From the NCBI GenBank assembly GCA_041393775.1, contig JAWKJM010000003.1, positions 248,001 through 312,000 on the forward strand: DNA of 64,000 nt. Direction: 5' to 3'. The translations under genes were made by a program, and so were the position numbers. Below the pieces are notes generated by a model, which saw nothing but the letters and a program-made list of their open reading frames with translations, was not told the DNA's origin and ran no database searches. Position 1 is the stretch's first letter. The number at the start of each line of letters is the position of its first letter. This document shows, one piece after another, positions 42,577-50,745 of the stretch. The DNA comes from JADKAV01 sp041393775. Its GTDB lineage: Bacteria; Actinomycetota; Actinomycetes; S36-B12; UBA10799.

Positions 42577-42695
42577 ATTGTGACGAAGTTGGTGGCCCCT
42601 TCCCCGTCGTGTTACGACGGTGCGCGGTCCGCGTACTCGCGACCCCGCACCGTCGTCACAATCCGGGTTCGGGCCCCGCAACTTCGTCACACAAC
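42577..42695. repeat. Family A intergenic palindrome, copy 5 (with compensatory changes)
   Basis: Outer arms TTGTGACGAAGTTGG (42579-) and CCCCGCAACTTCGTCACA (42674-42691) pair; inner arms GTTACGACGGTGCGCGG (42611-) and CCCCGCACCGTCGTCACAA (42643-42661) pair. Relative to other copies, GAAGG/CCTTC has become GACGG/CCGTC and GAAGTTG/CAACTTC, so both members of each pair have changed together. Confidence 0.88.
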
Positions 42696-42701
42696 GGTCC
42701 G

Positions 42702-44858
42702 TCAGACCTTGCGCAGCGTCACCGGAACCGACTTGAAAGCCGGAGTCTTGGAGTCCGGGTCGAGCCGGGGAGGGACCAAGGCATTGGCCTCCGGGTAGTA
42801 CATGGCCACGGCCCCCCGCGCGATGTCCACTATGGCCGCGCTCACCTGCATCGAGCCGCACTCGCTGGTGATCTCCACCGCGTCAGCCTCACGGATACCC
42901 AGCAGCGCGGCGTCGACGGCCGAGAGCATCACCACGTCGCGCCGGGCGTTGCCGCGGTACAGATCCTCCTGTTCGTAGACGACGGTGTTGAACTGGCCTT
43001 CGGAACGAATGGTCATCAACTGCAGGCCCTCAACCGGCGCGGGGACGGGCACGGCGTGGAAGTGCGCCTTCCCGTCGTCGGTGGCGAAGACCGGCTGGTG
43101 GAATGTCCGGCCCGCGACCTGGAACTCCCCGTCGGTCTCGACCCGGGACAACGCCTCGTAACCCGGGACCACCGCCGCGATCGAATCCCGCAGGCGCGCA
43201 TGTGATCGCAGTGAGTTCCAGTCGAAGCGGTCCGCGCCCATCGCCGCGTGGGCCAGCGAAACCAGCACGTCGGTCTCCGAGCGCATCTCCCCATCGATCG
43301 CCGGCTGCCCGCCCGCGGAGAGCCGCACGTAGTTGAACATGGATTCCTGAGTGGTGGGCTGCGGCTCCTCGTCGCGCGCGAGCACCGGCAGGATCACCAT
43401 CGTGCGACCGTTGCCGTGGAAGTGCCCCTGGTTGAGCTTGGTGGTCAATGACACGGTCACGCCGATGTTGCGCAGCGCCTTCCCTGCCCAGGCCGAGTCC
43501 GGATTGCTCCCCCAGAGATTGCCGCCGAGAAGCACCGCCACGTCGATCCCGCCGGCCGCGGCGGCCTGCATCGAGGCATAGGTGTCCTGGCCGGCGTCGC
43601 GGGGGATATCGAAGCCGAAGCGATGGTGCAGCTCGGCCGCGAAGGCGCTCTTGAGGGTGGGGGACACGCCCATCGAACCGACTCCCTGGACGTTGGAATG
43701 ACCGCGGATCGGCATCAGGCCCGACCCGGGCCTGCCGAGGAATCCCCGCGCCAGCGCGAGGTTGCCCAAAGCCCGGATGTTGTCGGTGCCGTGCTGGTGA
43801 TGGGTCAGGCCCATGGACCACATGAAGATGCCGGAGGGTGCCTGTGAGATCACTTCTGCCGCGGCCTCGATCTGGCCCAGCGGGACTCCGCTGTCCTGTG
43901 CCAGGGCAGCGGTATCCAAGCCGTCGAGATGCGACCGGAGCGCCGACGCCCCCGTGGTGTGCTGCTCGACGAAGGATGTGTCCCACGCGACGAGTTTCAG
44001 CAAAGCGGTGAACAACGCGATGTCACCGCCGATCCGCGGCTGCAGGTACAGATCGCTCACCCTGCTCCCAGCGGTCAGGCTCCGCGCGTCGGACGGCAGC
44101 CGAAATCTGCGCAGGCCCAGCTCCGACATCGGATTGATCACGATCACCTTGCCGCCGCGACGACGCAGGTCGATGAGTTGGGTGACCAATCGCGGATGGT
44201 TGCTGGCGGGGTTCGCACCGGCGACCACGGCCACATCGGTCTGCGACAGGTCGGCCAGGGTCGTGGAGGCCGTGCCGCTGCCGTAGATGTCGGTCAGCGC
44301 CACCGAGGAGGCGTTGTGGCAATAGAAGGAGCAGTTGTGGACGTTCGGGCTGCCGTAGGCCCGCGCGACCAGTTGCATGAGGAACGCCGATTCGTTGCCG
44401 GAACGGCCGCTGGCATACCAGAACGTGCGGCCGGGATCGGTTCTGCCCAATGCGTCCCCGACCAGGCCTAGGGCCTCGTCCCACCCGGTCCGTTCGAAGC
44501 GTTCGGCGCCCGGTCGCAGGACGACCGGGAAGGCGAGGCGTCCCAAGTCCTCAGCCTGTGCACTTGTCAGGGACCGGAGGTCGGCGAGGTTGCGCGAGGC
44601 GAAGAACGACTCCGGGATGCCCGGCTGCATGTCGGCCGCCTGCGCCTGGACCGACTTCTTGCACACCTCCGGGAAATGGCCGGCCTCGTTGACCATGCCT
44701 CCGTTGCGTCCACCCATGCCGACTGCACAGGTCTTGCACGCGTTCTTGGATTTCAGCCTGCGAAGGGTTTGTGCGAACTCGCCGGTGCCCCACGCCTTCT
44801 TCAGCACGTAGGAGATCGCCGGCAGTCCGCCTGCCGCCTTGACCCGCGGTTGTGCCAT
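42702..44858 (-). CDS. YdeP/FdhF-type molybdopterin oxidoreductase
   Basis: This 718-residue single-chain molybdoenzyme is related to E. coli YdeP and formate dehydrogenase alpha subunits. The N-terminus has CKTCAVGMGGRNG plus a later VCKKS Cys, a reduced cluster set. Cys180 in YCHNASSVAL aligns with the Mo-coordinating Cys/Sec of FdhF (CHGPSVAGL). Molybdopterin-binding segments include VAGANPASNHPR and IRGHSNVQG. YdeP relatives have been linked to acid resistance; the substrate is unknown. It has no twin-Arg signal. A MOSC-domain gene lies upstream on the same strand. Confidence 0.86.
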   Translation of the reverse strand: MAQPRVKAAGGLPAISYVLKKAWGTGEFAQTLRRLKSKNACKTCAVGMGGRNGGMVNEAGHFPEVCKKSVQAQAADMQPGIPESFFASRNLADLRSLTSAQAEDLGRLAFPVVLRPGAERFERTGWDEALGLVGDALGRTDPGRTFWYASGRSGNESAFLMQLVARAYGSPNVHNCSFYCHNASSVALTDIYGSGTASTTLADLSQTDVAVVAGANPASNHPRLVTQLIDLRRRGGKVIVINPMSELGLRRFRLPSDARSLTAGSRVSDLYLQPRIGGDIALFTALLKLVAWDTSFVEQHTTGASALRSHLDGLDTAALAQDSGVPLGQIEAAAEVISQAPSGIFMWSMGLTHHQHGTDNIRALGNLALARGFLGRPGSGLMPIRGHSNVQGVGSMGVSPTLKSAFAAELHHRFGFDIPRDAGQDTYASMQAAAAGGIDVAVLLGGNLWGSNPDSAWAGKALRNIGVTVSLTTKLNQGHFHGNGRTMVILPVLARDEEPQPTTQESMFNYVRLSAGGQPAIDGEMRSETDVLVSLAHAAMGADRFDWNSLRSHARLRDSIAAVVPGYEALSRVETDGEFQVAGRTFHQPVFATDDGKAHFHAVPVPAPVEGLQLMTIRSEGQFNTVVYEQEDLYRGNARRDVVMLSAVDAALLGIREADAVEITSECGSMQVSAAIVDIARGAVAMYYPEANALVPPRLDPDSKTPAFKSVPVTLRKV

Positions 44859-44961
44859 GCAGTCACGCTAGTCGGTCGCGCCCCGACGGCCGGCTGGTCG
44901 TCGACTTTGGACGAATATGGTCACCAACTGACCTGATCCGACCAAAGTCCCCGCTGGTCAC

Positions 44962-45735
44962 TCAGGATCGCCGTTCCACGACCGTGACCGCGTCCCCGAC
45001 GGTAAGCATGCCGAGGTCCCGGTGGACCGCGTTCTGCCCGAACATCACCCCGCCCTTCGCCTTCCGGAAGGTGCCGAGGGTACGCAACGGTTCGCCGTCG
45101 CCGCGAACTCCCGTGGCTTGATCCACCCGCGTGATGGAGCACCGGTCGCAGGGCTTCACGACGTCCACCGTGACCGGGCCCAACTCGACGCTCACCCAGT
45201 CATCCTCCGCGTAGGCTTCAGTCCCCTCGATCACGATGTTCGGCCGGAACCGGTTCATCGGCAGCGGCGCCGGCATCCGCCGGTTGAGCTCGTCCAACGA
45301 CGACACACAGGTGAGCAGCAAGGGGTAGCCGTCCGCGAATCCGACTTCGCCGCCGCCCAAAGTGGTGGGCCGGCGATGCTCGGCTGCCACCCGGACGAGC
45401 CGGCATGGCCGCTGCAGCAGATCGGTAAGCAGCCCGGCCACCTCGTCACCGCAATCCAGGGCCTCCCCCGCGTGCGCCCACACCTGGACCGGCACGCGGC
45501 GGCCGGGAGGAGCCGTGGCGCTCCCGCCGGGCGTGACGACTTCCAGTTCCTGACCCAGGCGCGCAGTCACCAGCGCGAGTGCCGGCGCTTCGCGCTGGGT
45601 GAGGAATCTGCCCGCCTCGTCGACCACCATGTACTCACGGTCGTGCTCCAAGCCGAATCGCCCCAGCGGCCAGGCGTCCACGGCCCATGCCGCGCCCGAC
45701 TTGATCGGATACACGAACAGGCCACTGATCCTCAC
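44962..45735 (-). CDS. MOSC-domain protein (mARC/YcbX-like)
   Basis: This 257-residue protein has an N-terminal MOSC beta-barrel (SGLFVYPIKSG, LEHDREYMVVDE) and a C-terminal MOSC domain with the Mo-ligand Cys in KPCDRCSITRVD. Family members (YcbX, mARC) reduce N-hydroxylated compounds using Mo cofactor, or handle sulfur. Unlike E. coli YcbX no ferredoxin domain is attached. Its place near the YdeP-type enzyme and Mo cofactor genes supports a molybdenum link. Confidence 0.9.
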   Translation of the reverse strand: MRISGLFVYPIKSGAAWAVDAWPLGRFGLEHDREYMVVDEAGRFLTQREAPALALVTARLGQELEVVTPGGSATAPPGRRVPVQVWAHAGEALDCGDEVAGLLTDLLQRPCRLVRVAAEHRRPTTLGGGEVGFADGYPLLLTCVSSLDELNRRMPAPLPMNRFRPNIVIEGTEAYAEDDWVSVELGPVTVDVVKPCDRCSITRVDQATGVRGDGEPLRTLGTFRKAKGGVMFGQNAVHRDLGMLTVGDAVTVVERRS

Positions 45736-45748
45736 GAACCGAATCCTC

Positions 45749-47497
45749 TCAACGGTCGATGAGCGTGCGCCACAGCCAGGACTGACCGACGCGCTGGCCC
45801 GAGAGCACGTATTCGGCCGCTGCCGGCAGGCTCAGCGTGGTGTCCAGGGCGCGGCGGTCGTAGGACATCCCGGCCACCAGCAACTCGTCGTCGGCACGCA
45901 GCGGTTGGTCGCCGTCCGGGTAGATGATCACGTCGTCGTCGCGCTTGATCATCAGCGCCACCACGTCCAGCGGCCGGCCCCGGTCCATCGGGTCGTGCAA
46001 CAAGGCCGCCAGAGCCACCTGATCCTGCCCCACATGACCCATCAACGCCGGCGCGCCAGCTTCGGAGAGGCTCACGGTCCAGATGTCCGGGCGGTGCTGG
46101 CCGCAGCGGGCGGTGAGATCGGTGAGCACACGGGTGGACCACTCATCGTCGCGCCGCTGCGCCTCCTGGACGAACCGCCACAACGCGGGGTCGCCGATGC
46201 GGGCGAGGACTTCGTGGGCGACCAGACGGGTCGGCACCAGCAGAGATTCCACATTGAGCGCATCGAACAGGGGGGCGTTCGCCGGGTCGTTCTGCCGTGC
46301 CACCAGGAACAGATCCGGGTTGGCCCGCCGCGCCTCGGCCAGCACGGAAAGGTTCGACGTGTCGTTGTCCGTCGCGGCCGCCAGCGCCACCGCATCCTCG
46401 AGCCGGGCGGCGGCGAGCACGGCCGGGTCCGTGGCATCACCGCGGATGAGTTCCAGGTTGTCCGAGGTCGTGGCATCCGGGTCCACGACGGTCACCGGAA
46501 TCCCATAGCGCCGCAGGTCAGCGACCAGGTGCCGGCCGAACCGGCCGTAGCCGCACACGACCCATCTGCCCTGCCTCGGCACGGTCATGGGTGCGGTCAG
46601 CGCCGTGCCCGCGTCGGATGTCAGCCAGTTCAGCAGTCGCGCGGTCTGCGGTGCACGTACCCCGAGCATCAACCCGTCGCCGAACAGGTTGAACGGATCC
46701 ACGATCATCGGTTCCCCGAAGGCCCGCATGCGCTCGATCAGTTCGTCCTTGAGTGTCCTGCACACCACCGGCAGTGAGGGACGGAGCAGACCCGCGGCCA
46801 TGGCGATGGCCAGATTGGCCTCATCGTCGTTTGTCAAGGCGATGATGCCTGCGCAGTCCGGATGAGCCAAGCCCGCCCTGCGCAGTTCGTACGGATTGCT
46901 GGCGTCCGCGGCCAGGCCGGGGACATCGGAGCGGAAAGCAGCCAGGTCCAGCGCTTCGATGCGCTGCGGTTCGATGTCGAGCACGACGAGTCGGTGGTCG
47001 GTCATGTCCAGGCTGCGGGCCACGACCTGGCCTGCCTGACCGAAGCCCGCGAGGATCAGGAACGGCTCGCGCAGGCGACGCACCCGCCGCTCGAAGCGCT
47101 GCAGGGCCAGGGCCTCCTTGAAGCCGCGGTCCTGCAACAGCGCGAGGACTGACCCGATCGCATACGCCCACGCGATCACACTCAGGTAGATCGTGACGAT
47201 CACCCAAGCCCGCTGCGCCGTTGTGAAGGTGTACGGCAGTTCCCCGAAACCGATCGTGGTCGCGGTGTAACTCATGAAGTAGAAGGCCTCGAACGGGTCC
47301 ATGTGCCACGGCTGGCCCTCGGAATCGACGCCCGGCATGAGAGTCAGCCCGGAGATGCTCACGGCGAACAGGCTGATCAGCACGATCAGGGGCGCACGCA
47401 TCCGGCGCAGGACCAGGAAGATCGCCGTCGACGAGGGCCCGACCGGCACGATCCGCCGGACGGGCGGCGGCGCAGACTCGGACATCGTGGTGGTCAC
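45749..47497 (-). CDS. Ion channel with two RCK/TrkA-N domains
   Basis: This protein of about 582 residues has a two-helix pore module with the filter-like segment TATTIGFGELPY (residues about 85-97), followed by two Rossmann NAD-binding RCK domains (ILAGFGQAGQVVA and WVVCGYGRFGRHLVADL), and TrkA-C-like regions. It is probably a ligand-gated K+ channel subunit. The filter reads TIGFGE, not TVGYG, so selectivity is unsure. GTG 47497 overlaps the DUF6394 stop; ATG 47485 is also possible. Confidence 0.85.
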   Translation of the reverse strand: MTTTMSESAPPPVRRIVPVGPSSTAIFLVLRRMRAPLIVLISLFAVSISGLTLMPGVDSEGQPWHMDPFEAFYFMSYTATTIGFGELPYTFTTAQRAWVIVTIYLSVIAWAYAIGSVLALLQDRGFKEALALQRFERRVRRLREPFLILAGFGQAGQVVARSLDMTDHRLVVLDIEPQRIEALDLAAFRSDVPGLAADASNPYELRRAGLAHPDCAGIIALTNDDEANLAIAMAAGLLRPSLPVVCRTLKDELIERMRAFGEPMIVDPFNLFGDGLMLGVRAPQTARLLNWLTSDAGTALTAPMTVPRQGRWVVCGYGRFGRHLVADLRRYGIPVTVVDPDATTSDNLELIRGDATDPAVLAAARLEDAVALAAATDNDTSNLSVLAEARRANPDLFLVARQNDPANAPLFDALNVESLLVPTRLVAHEVLARIGDPALWRFVQEAQRRDDEWSTRVLTDLTARCGQHRPDIWTVSLSEAGAPALMGHVGQDQVALAALLHDPMDRGRPLDVVALMIKRDDDVIIYPDGDQPLRADDELLVAGMSYDRRALDTTLSLPAAAEYVLSGQRVGQSWLWRTLIDR

Positions 47498-47880
47498 TGA
47501 CGCCGGAACGACACTGTCTCCACGACCAGCAGGGTCACTGAGATGATGTTCGCGAGCAGCGCCCCGCCTGACAGCGACACCACGCTGGAGATCTGATCCG
47601 GGTGCAGCGGTCCGTCGACGATGTTGTTGTAGTAGGCCCACAAACCGGCGGCCGCCATCAATTGCAGGCTGGCGACCAGACTCGTGGCCAGGTGCACCGC
47701 ACCGATCTGGGTCCGGTCGCCGAACTTCATGACCAGGGCGATCAGATTGACGATCACGGCCGCGAACAACTCGGTGGCGTTGTGCACCGCAGGGTCGTCC
47801 AGCGGCCCCAGGAAGAACCCGAAGTTCAAGGTCGCCGCGAGCACGACGAAGAAGCCGAACACGACCTTCTCGAAGTTCAC
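47494..47880 (-). CDS. DUF6394-like membrane protein
   Basis: This 128-residue protein has four hydrophobic segments and the phrase NFGFFLGPLDDPAVHNATEL followed by MKFGDRTQIGAVHLATSLVA, matching a small conserved family usually found beside TrkA-domain channels. GGGAGAGG precedes GTG 47880. Its stop overlaps the channel gene, so it is a likely channel partner. Function is not known. Confidence 0.8.
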   Translation of the reverse strand: MNFEKVVFGFFVVLAATLNFGFFLGPLDDPAVHNATELFAAVIVNLIALVMKFGDRTQIGAVHLATSLVASLQLMAAAGLWAYYNNIVDGPLHPDQISSVVSLSGGALLANIISVTLLVVETVSFRRQ

Positions 47881-48022
47881 GCCCACCTCTCCCTTCTGCG
47901 GCGAGTGTAGTGCTCGGTGGCCACGAGGCGCGGGGATTGCGCCCGCAGCGAGGTTCGCGCGTCTGCAGCCACCGCGGTCTGCTGCTGCTCGGGTGCGACA
48001 CCGTGGGTAGGCCGACGCTGTC

Positions 48023-48210
48023 CTTGTGACGAAGTTGCGGGGCTTCACGATCGTTTGTCACAAAGGTGCTGGGTCCGACGGGCGTGTCGGCCGCACCTTC
48101 GTAACAGAGACCTCACCGGGGTAGCAACGTCGTCACAAGGACGCCTCTGCCGGCTCCGCGGCCGCACCTTCGTAACAGAGACCCCACCGGGGCAGCAACG
48201 TCGTCACAAG
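48023..48210. repeat. Family A intergenic palindrome, copy 6, with a 51-bp tandem duplication
   Basis: Arms lie at 48023-48042, 48054-48073, 48090-48109 and 48122-48139. The right half (48089-48139) is repeated at 48160-48210 with two mismatches, a 71-bp period. It fills half of a 365-bp gap (47881-48245) with no gene. Confidence 0.88.
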
Positions 48211-48245
48211 CAACCCGAACCGGACCCGGTCGCGGGCAATGCCGC

Positions 48246-48554
48246 CTACCTGCGGGCGACCGTCAACAGGAATGCGCTGTCCACGAGCGCCAGAACGGAA
48301 TGCCGCAACGGAGGAATCGTCAGCAGATCACCGGCTCCTGCCTCGTGAGCCTGCCCATCGGCCGTGAGCCGGATGCGTCCGATGAGGACCTGCAACGTCG
48401 CCTCCCCCGGATTCTCGTGCTCTGCGAGTTCGGATCCCTCAGTAAGGGCAAGCACCGTCTGTGCGAGGAGGTCACCGCGGAACACCGTGGCGGCACTGCG
48501 GCCGGATTCGTTCTCCCGGGCTTGCGCAAGCTGCGCCTTCGCGTACTCGAGCAT
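48246..48554 (-). CDS. Cupin-domain protein
   Basis: This 102-residue single cupin has the two barrel motifs in weakened form (ELAEHENPGEATLQVLIGRI and DLLTIPPLRHSVLALVDS). His residues for metal binding are partly kept (H in AEHENPGE and LRHS). It lies after the ywiC gene on the same strand, and cupins of this kind are found beside nitrate/anaerobic clusters. Function is unknown. Confidence 0.82.
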   Translation of the reverse strand: MLEYAKAQLAQARENESGRSAATVFRGDLLAQTVLALTEGSELAEHENPGEATLQVLIGRIRLTADGQAHEAGAGDLLTIPPLRHSVLALVDSAFLLTVARR

Positions 48555-48563
48555 GTTGTCCTC

Positions 48564-49355
48564 CTAGGCCAGGGCGAGCGCGCCGCCCACCACAATAAGC
48601 ACTGACACCACTATCTCGACAGCGCCGATCACCGCCGGCCGGCTGCCTGCCCGGACCGCGAAACTCCGCACGGCTGCTGCGCCGAACGGCAGTATCAGCC
48701 AGGGCGAGATCAGACCCATCGCCAGCGACAGGACTGCGAACACCCGCGAGGCGATCGCCCACCGACGATCATCGGCCTGCCGGATCAGGGACTTGACGTG
48801 CAGGACAGAACCGGTGAAGAACATCAGACAGACGAATGCGGCCAGCCACGCATCCGCTGCCGCCGGTGTCCCTATGCCGAGATCTGCGGTGTCGGTCGCG
48901 ATGCCCCACATGAGCGGCACGGCCAGGCTGGCCTGCGCGACCAGCAGCAGGTCGTTGCTCGCGCCTCGTTCGTGCCCGGTACGCGTCAGCCAGAGACTGG
49001 CCCCCCACAGCACGCCCAGCACCGCGCCGACCCACAGCAGCCACGGCCGCAGCACCAACAGGATCAACCCCGCAACTCCGGCCAGCACCACCCAGGGCAC
49101 GGCGTCGTGGAGCTCGCGCCTTGCCAGGCGCGACCAGTTGCCGCGGCGCCAGCGGATGACGACAGCCCGGCCCAGGTAGTAGCTGGCTGGGAAGGCGAGT
49201 ACCCATGCAAGCGCGAACAGGGCGGCGGGCGCGGACCATCCGACCACCGCGAAACCGAGCAGCAACGGCACCCCGAGGAACGCCCATGCACCGTGCTGGC
49301 CCGGGATCGCCAGCCGCAGGCCGGATCGGGTGCTGGTGGTCGCGGCGACCGTCAC
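48564..49355 (-). CDS. YwiC-like membrane protein
   Basis: This 263-residue membrane protein has an IPGQHGAWAFLGVPLLLG start and about eight hydrophobic helices, typical of the YwiC-like family found next to narGHJI in Gram-positive bacteria. I chose GTG 49355, which overlaps the narI stop as GTGA and has GGGGGA before it. Its role in nitrate respiration is inferred only from this recurrent linkage. Confidence 0.83.
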   Translation of the reverse strand: MTVAATTSTRSGLRLAIPGQHGAWAFLGVPLLLGFAVVGWSAPAALFALAWVLAFPASYYLGRAVVIRWRRGNWSRLARRELHDAVPWVVLAGVAGLILLVLRPWLLWVGAVLGVLWGASLWLTRTGHERGASNDLLLVAQASLAVPLMWGIATDTADLGIGTPAAADAWLAAFVCLMFFTGSVLHVKSLIRQADDRRWAIASRVFAVLSLAMGLISPWLILPFGAAAVRSFAVRAGSRPAVIGAVEIVVSVLIVVGGALALA

Positions 49356-50125
49356 GGTCCCCCGACCTTCTCCCATCCCGGTCGGGGCGTCCGGTTGCCC
49401 GCATCGTGCGGACCACGGTCACGATAGATCACGTACGGGCGGAACACGTATCCGAAGGGTGCGCTGAACGCGTGCACCAGTCGCGTGAAGGGCCAGACCA
49501 TGAACAGTGCCATGCCGGCCAGCGCGTGGATCTTGAACGCCAGCGGGGCGCTGGCCATCAGTTCGGCCTGCGGCTGGAGATAGAAGACCGAACGGAACCA
49601 CACGGACACGTCCTCGCGGTAGTTGTGCCCCTCGCCAAGCACGCCGGCACCGGTCATCGTGGCGACGACGCCCAGGCAGATCGCGCCGGCCAGGAACAGG
49701 TACATGACCTTGTCGTTCTTGGTGGTGGCGGCGAAGACCGGTCCGACCGTGCGCCGGCGGTAGATGAGCAAGACGATGCCGCTCAGCGTCGCGATGCCTG
49801 CAAAAGCCCCGAGCAGCACCGCGAAGAAGTGGTAGGTCGTCTCGGATACGCCCAGCGCGTTGGTCCACGCCTCCGGGATCAGCAGGCCGACCACGTGGCC
49901 CAGCAGCACAGCCAGAATGCCGAAGTGGAACAGCGGACTCGCGACCCGCATCAACTTGCCCTCGTACAGTTGACTCGACCGCGTGGTCCACCCGAACTTG
50001 TCGTAGCGGTGGCGCCAGACCAACCCGACCACGAACACCGCGATGGTCACATACGGCAGGACGTCCCACAGCAGAATGTCGGCGGTACTCAGGCTCTCGG
50101 CGGCCATCACCTCACTCGCCCTCAT
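49352..50125 (-). CDS. narI: Respiratory nitrate reductase gamma subunit (cytochrome b)
   Basis: This 257-residue integral membrane diheme cytochrome b oxidises quinol and passes electrons to NarH. Five hydrophobic helices are visible, with His residues in SPLFHFGILAVLLGHVVG, TYHFFAV and KIHALAGMALF that fit the heme ligands. ATG 50125 overlaps the narJ stop (ATGA). Confidence 0.94.
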   Translation of the reverse strand: MRASEVMAAESLSTADILLWDVLPYVTIAVFVVGLVWRHRYDKFGWTTRSSQLYEGKLMRVASPLFHFGILAVLLGHVVGLLIPEAWTNALGVSETTYHFFAVLLGAFAGIATLSGIVLLIYRRRTVGPVFAATTKNDKVMYLFLAGAICLGVVATMTGAGVLGEGHNYREDVSVWFRSVFYLQPQAELMASAPLAFKIHALAGMALFMVWPFTRLVHAFSAPFGYVFRPYVIYRDRGPHDAGNRTPRPGWEKVGGP

Positions 50126-50745
50126 CTGCGCGCTCCTCCCACACTGATCCCGAATGGTTCCAGGCCCACCTGTTCGGCCGGCGGGCCCTGGGCGGCGATC
50201 GCGGCCATCCGCTCAGCGATCTCGGGAGTCACCGACGGCAAAGTGGCGACCACGGATTCCACCACCAAGGCGTACGGCGAACCGGTCGACACCAAGGCGG
50301 AGTGCAGCAGTCCGACTGCACCGACGTGCTCGGCCAGCAGCGCATCGCCTGTGACCCGGTCACCGAGCGCGGCGAACTCCAGTAGGACGGCCAGATGGTC
50401 GGCGAGCTCGGCGTCGCCCGCGTCGAATCCGGCGCTCAGATACGCCTGCTTGAAGTGCAGGATCGCCATGCCGCGGTTACGGGTGTCGCCGTGGGTCCAG
50501 TAGGTCAGGTACGGACAGGCCTTGCGCCGCATGTCGAACGTCTCGACGTACTCGCGGGCGACCTGCGACGGGGTTCGCTCGTCGAACCATGCGAGGAATG
50601 CCGTCAACGGCTCGCGGGTCGCTGCCGGCAGTTCCGCCACCGCGATCCGGATGTCGGGCAGACGTTCGCGCAATCGGTCGTCCGGGTACCACAGCAGCCA
50701 GGACGCGGCCAGTCGTGCCACGGCCTTGTCGTAGTCGCTCATCAT
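50122..50745 (-). CDS. narJ: Nitrate reductase assembly chaperone NarJ
   Basis: This 207-residue cytosolic chaperone helps insert the Mo cofactor into NarG and is not part of the final complex. Family features include LLWYPDDRLRERL, FDMRRKACPYLTYWTHGDTRNRG and LELEFAALGD-like LLEFAALGDR. ATG 50745 or the adjacent ATG 50742 starts it; the narH stop overlaps. Confidence 0.94.
   Translation of the reverse strand: MMSDYDKAVARLAASWLLWYPDDRLRERLPDIRIAVAELPAATREPLTAFLAWFDERTPSQVAREYVETFDMRRKACPYLTYWTHGDTRNRGMAILHFKQAYLSAGFDAGDAELADHLAVLLEFAALGDRVTGDALLAEHVGAVGLLHSALVSTGSPYALVVESVVATLPSVTPEIAERMAAIAAQGPPAEQVGLEPFGISVGGARR

Noticed and set aside
45749..48061. 770-residue reading of the channel gene
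   Set aside because: The first 190 residues overlap the DUF6394 gene in another frame and lack family similarity.
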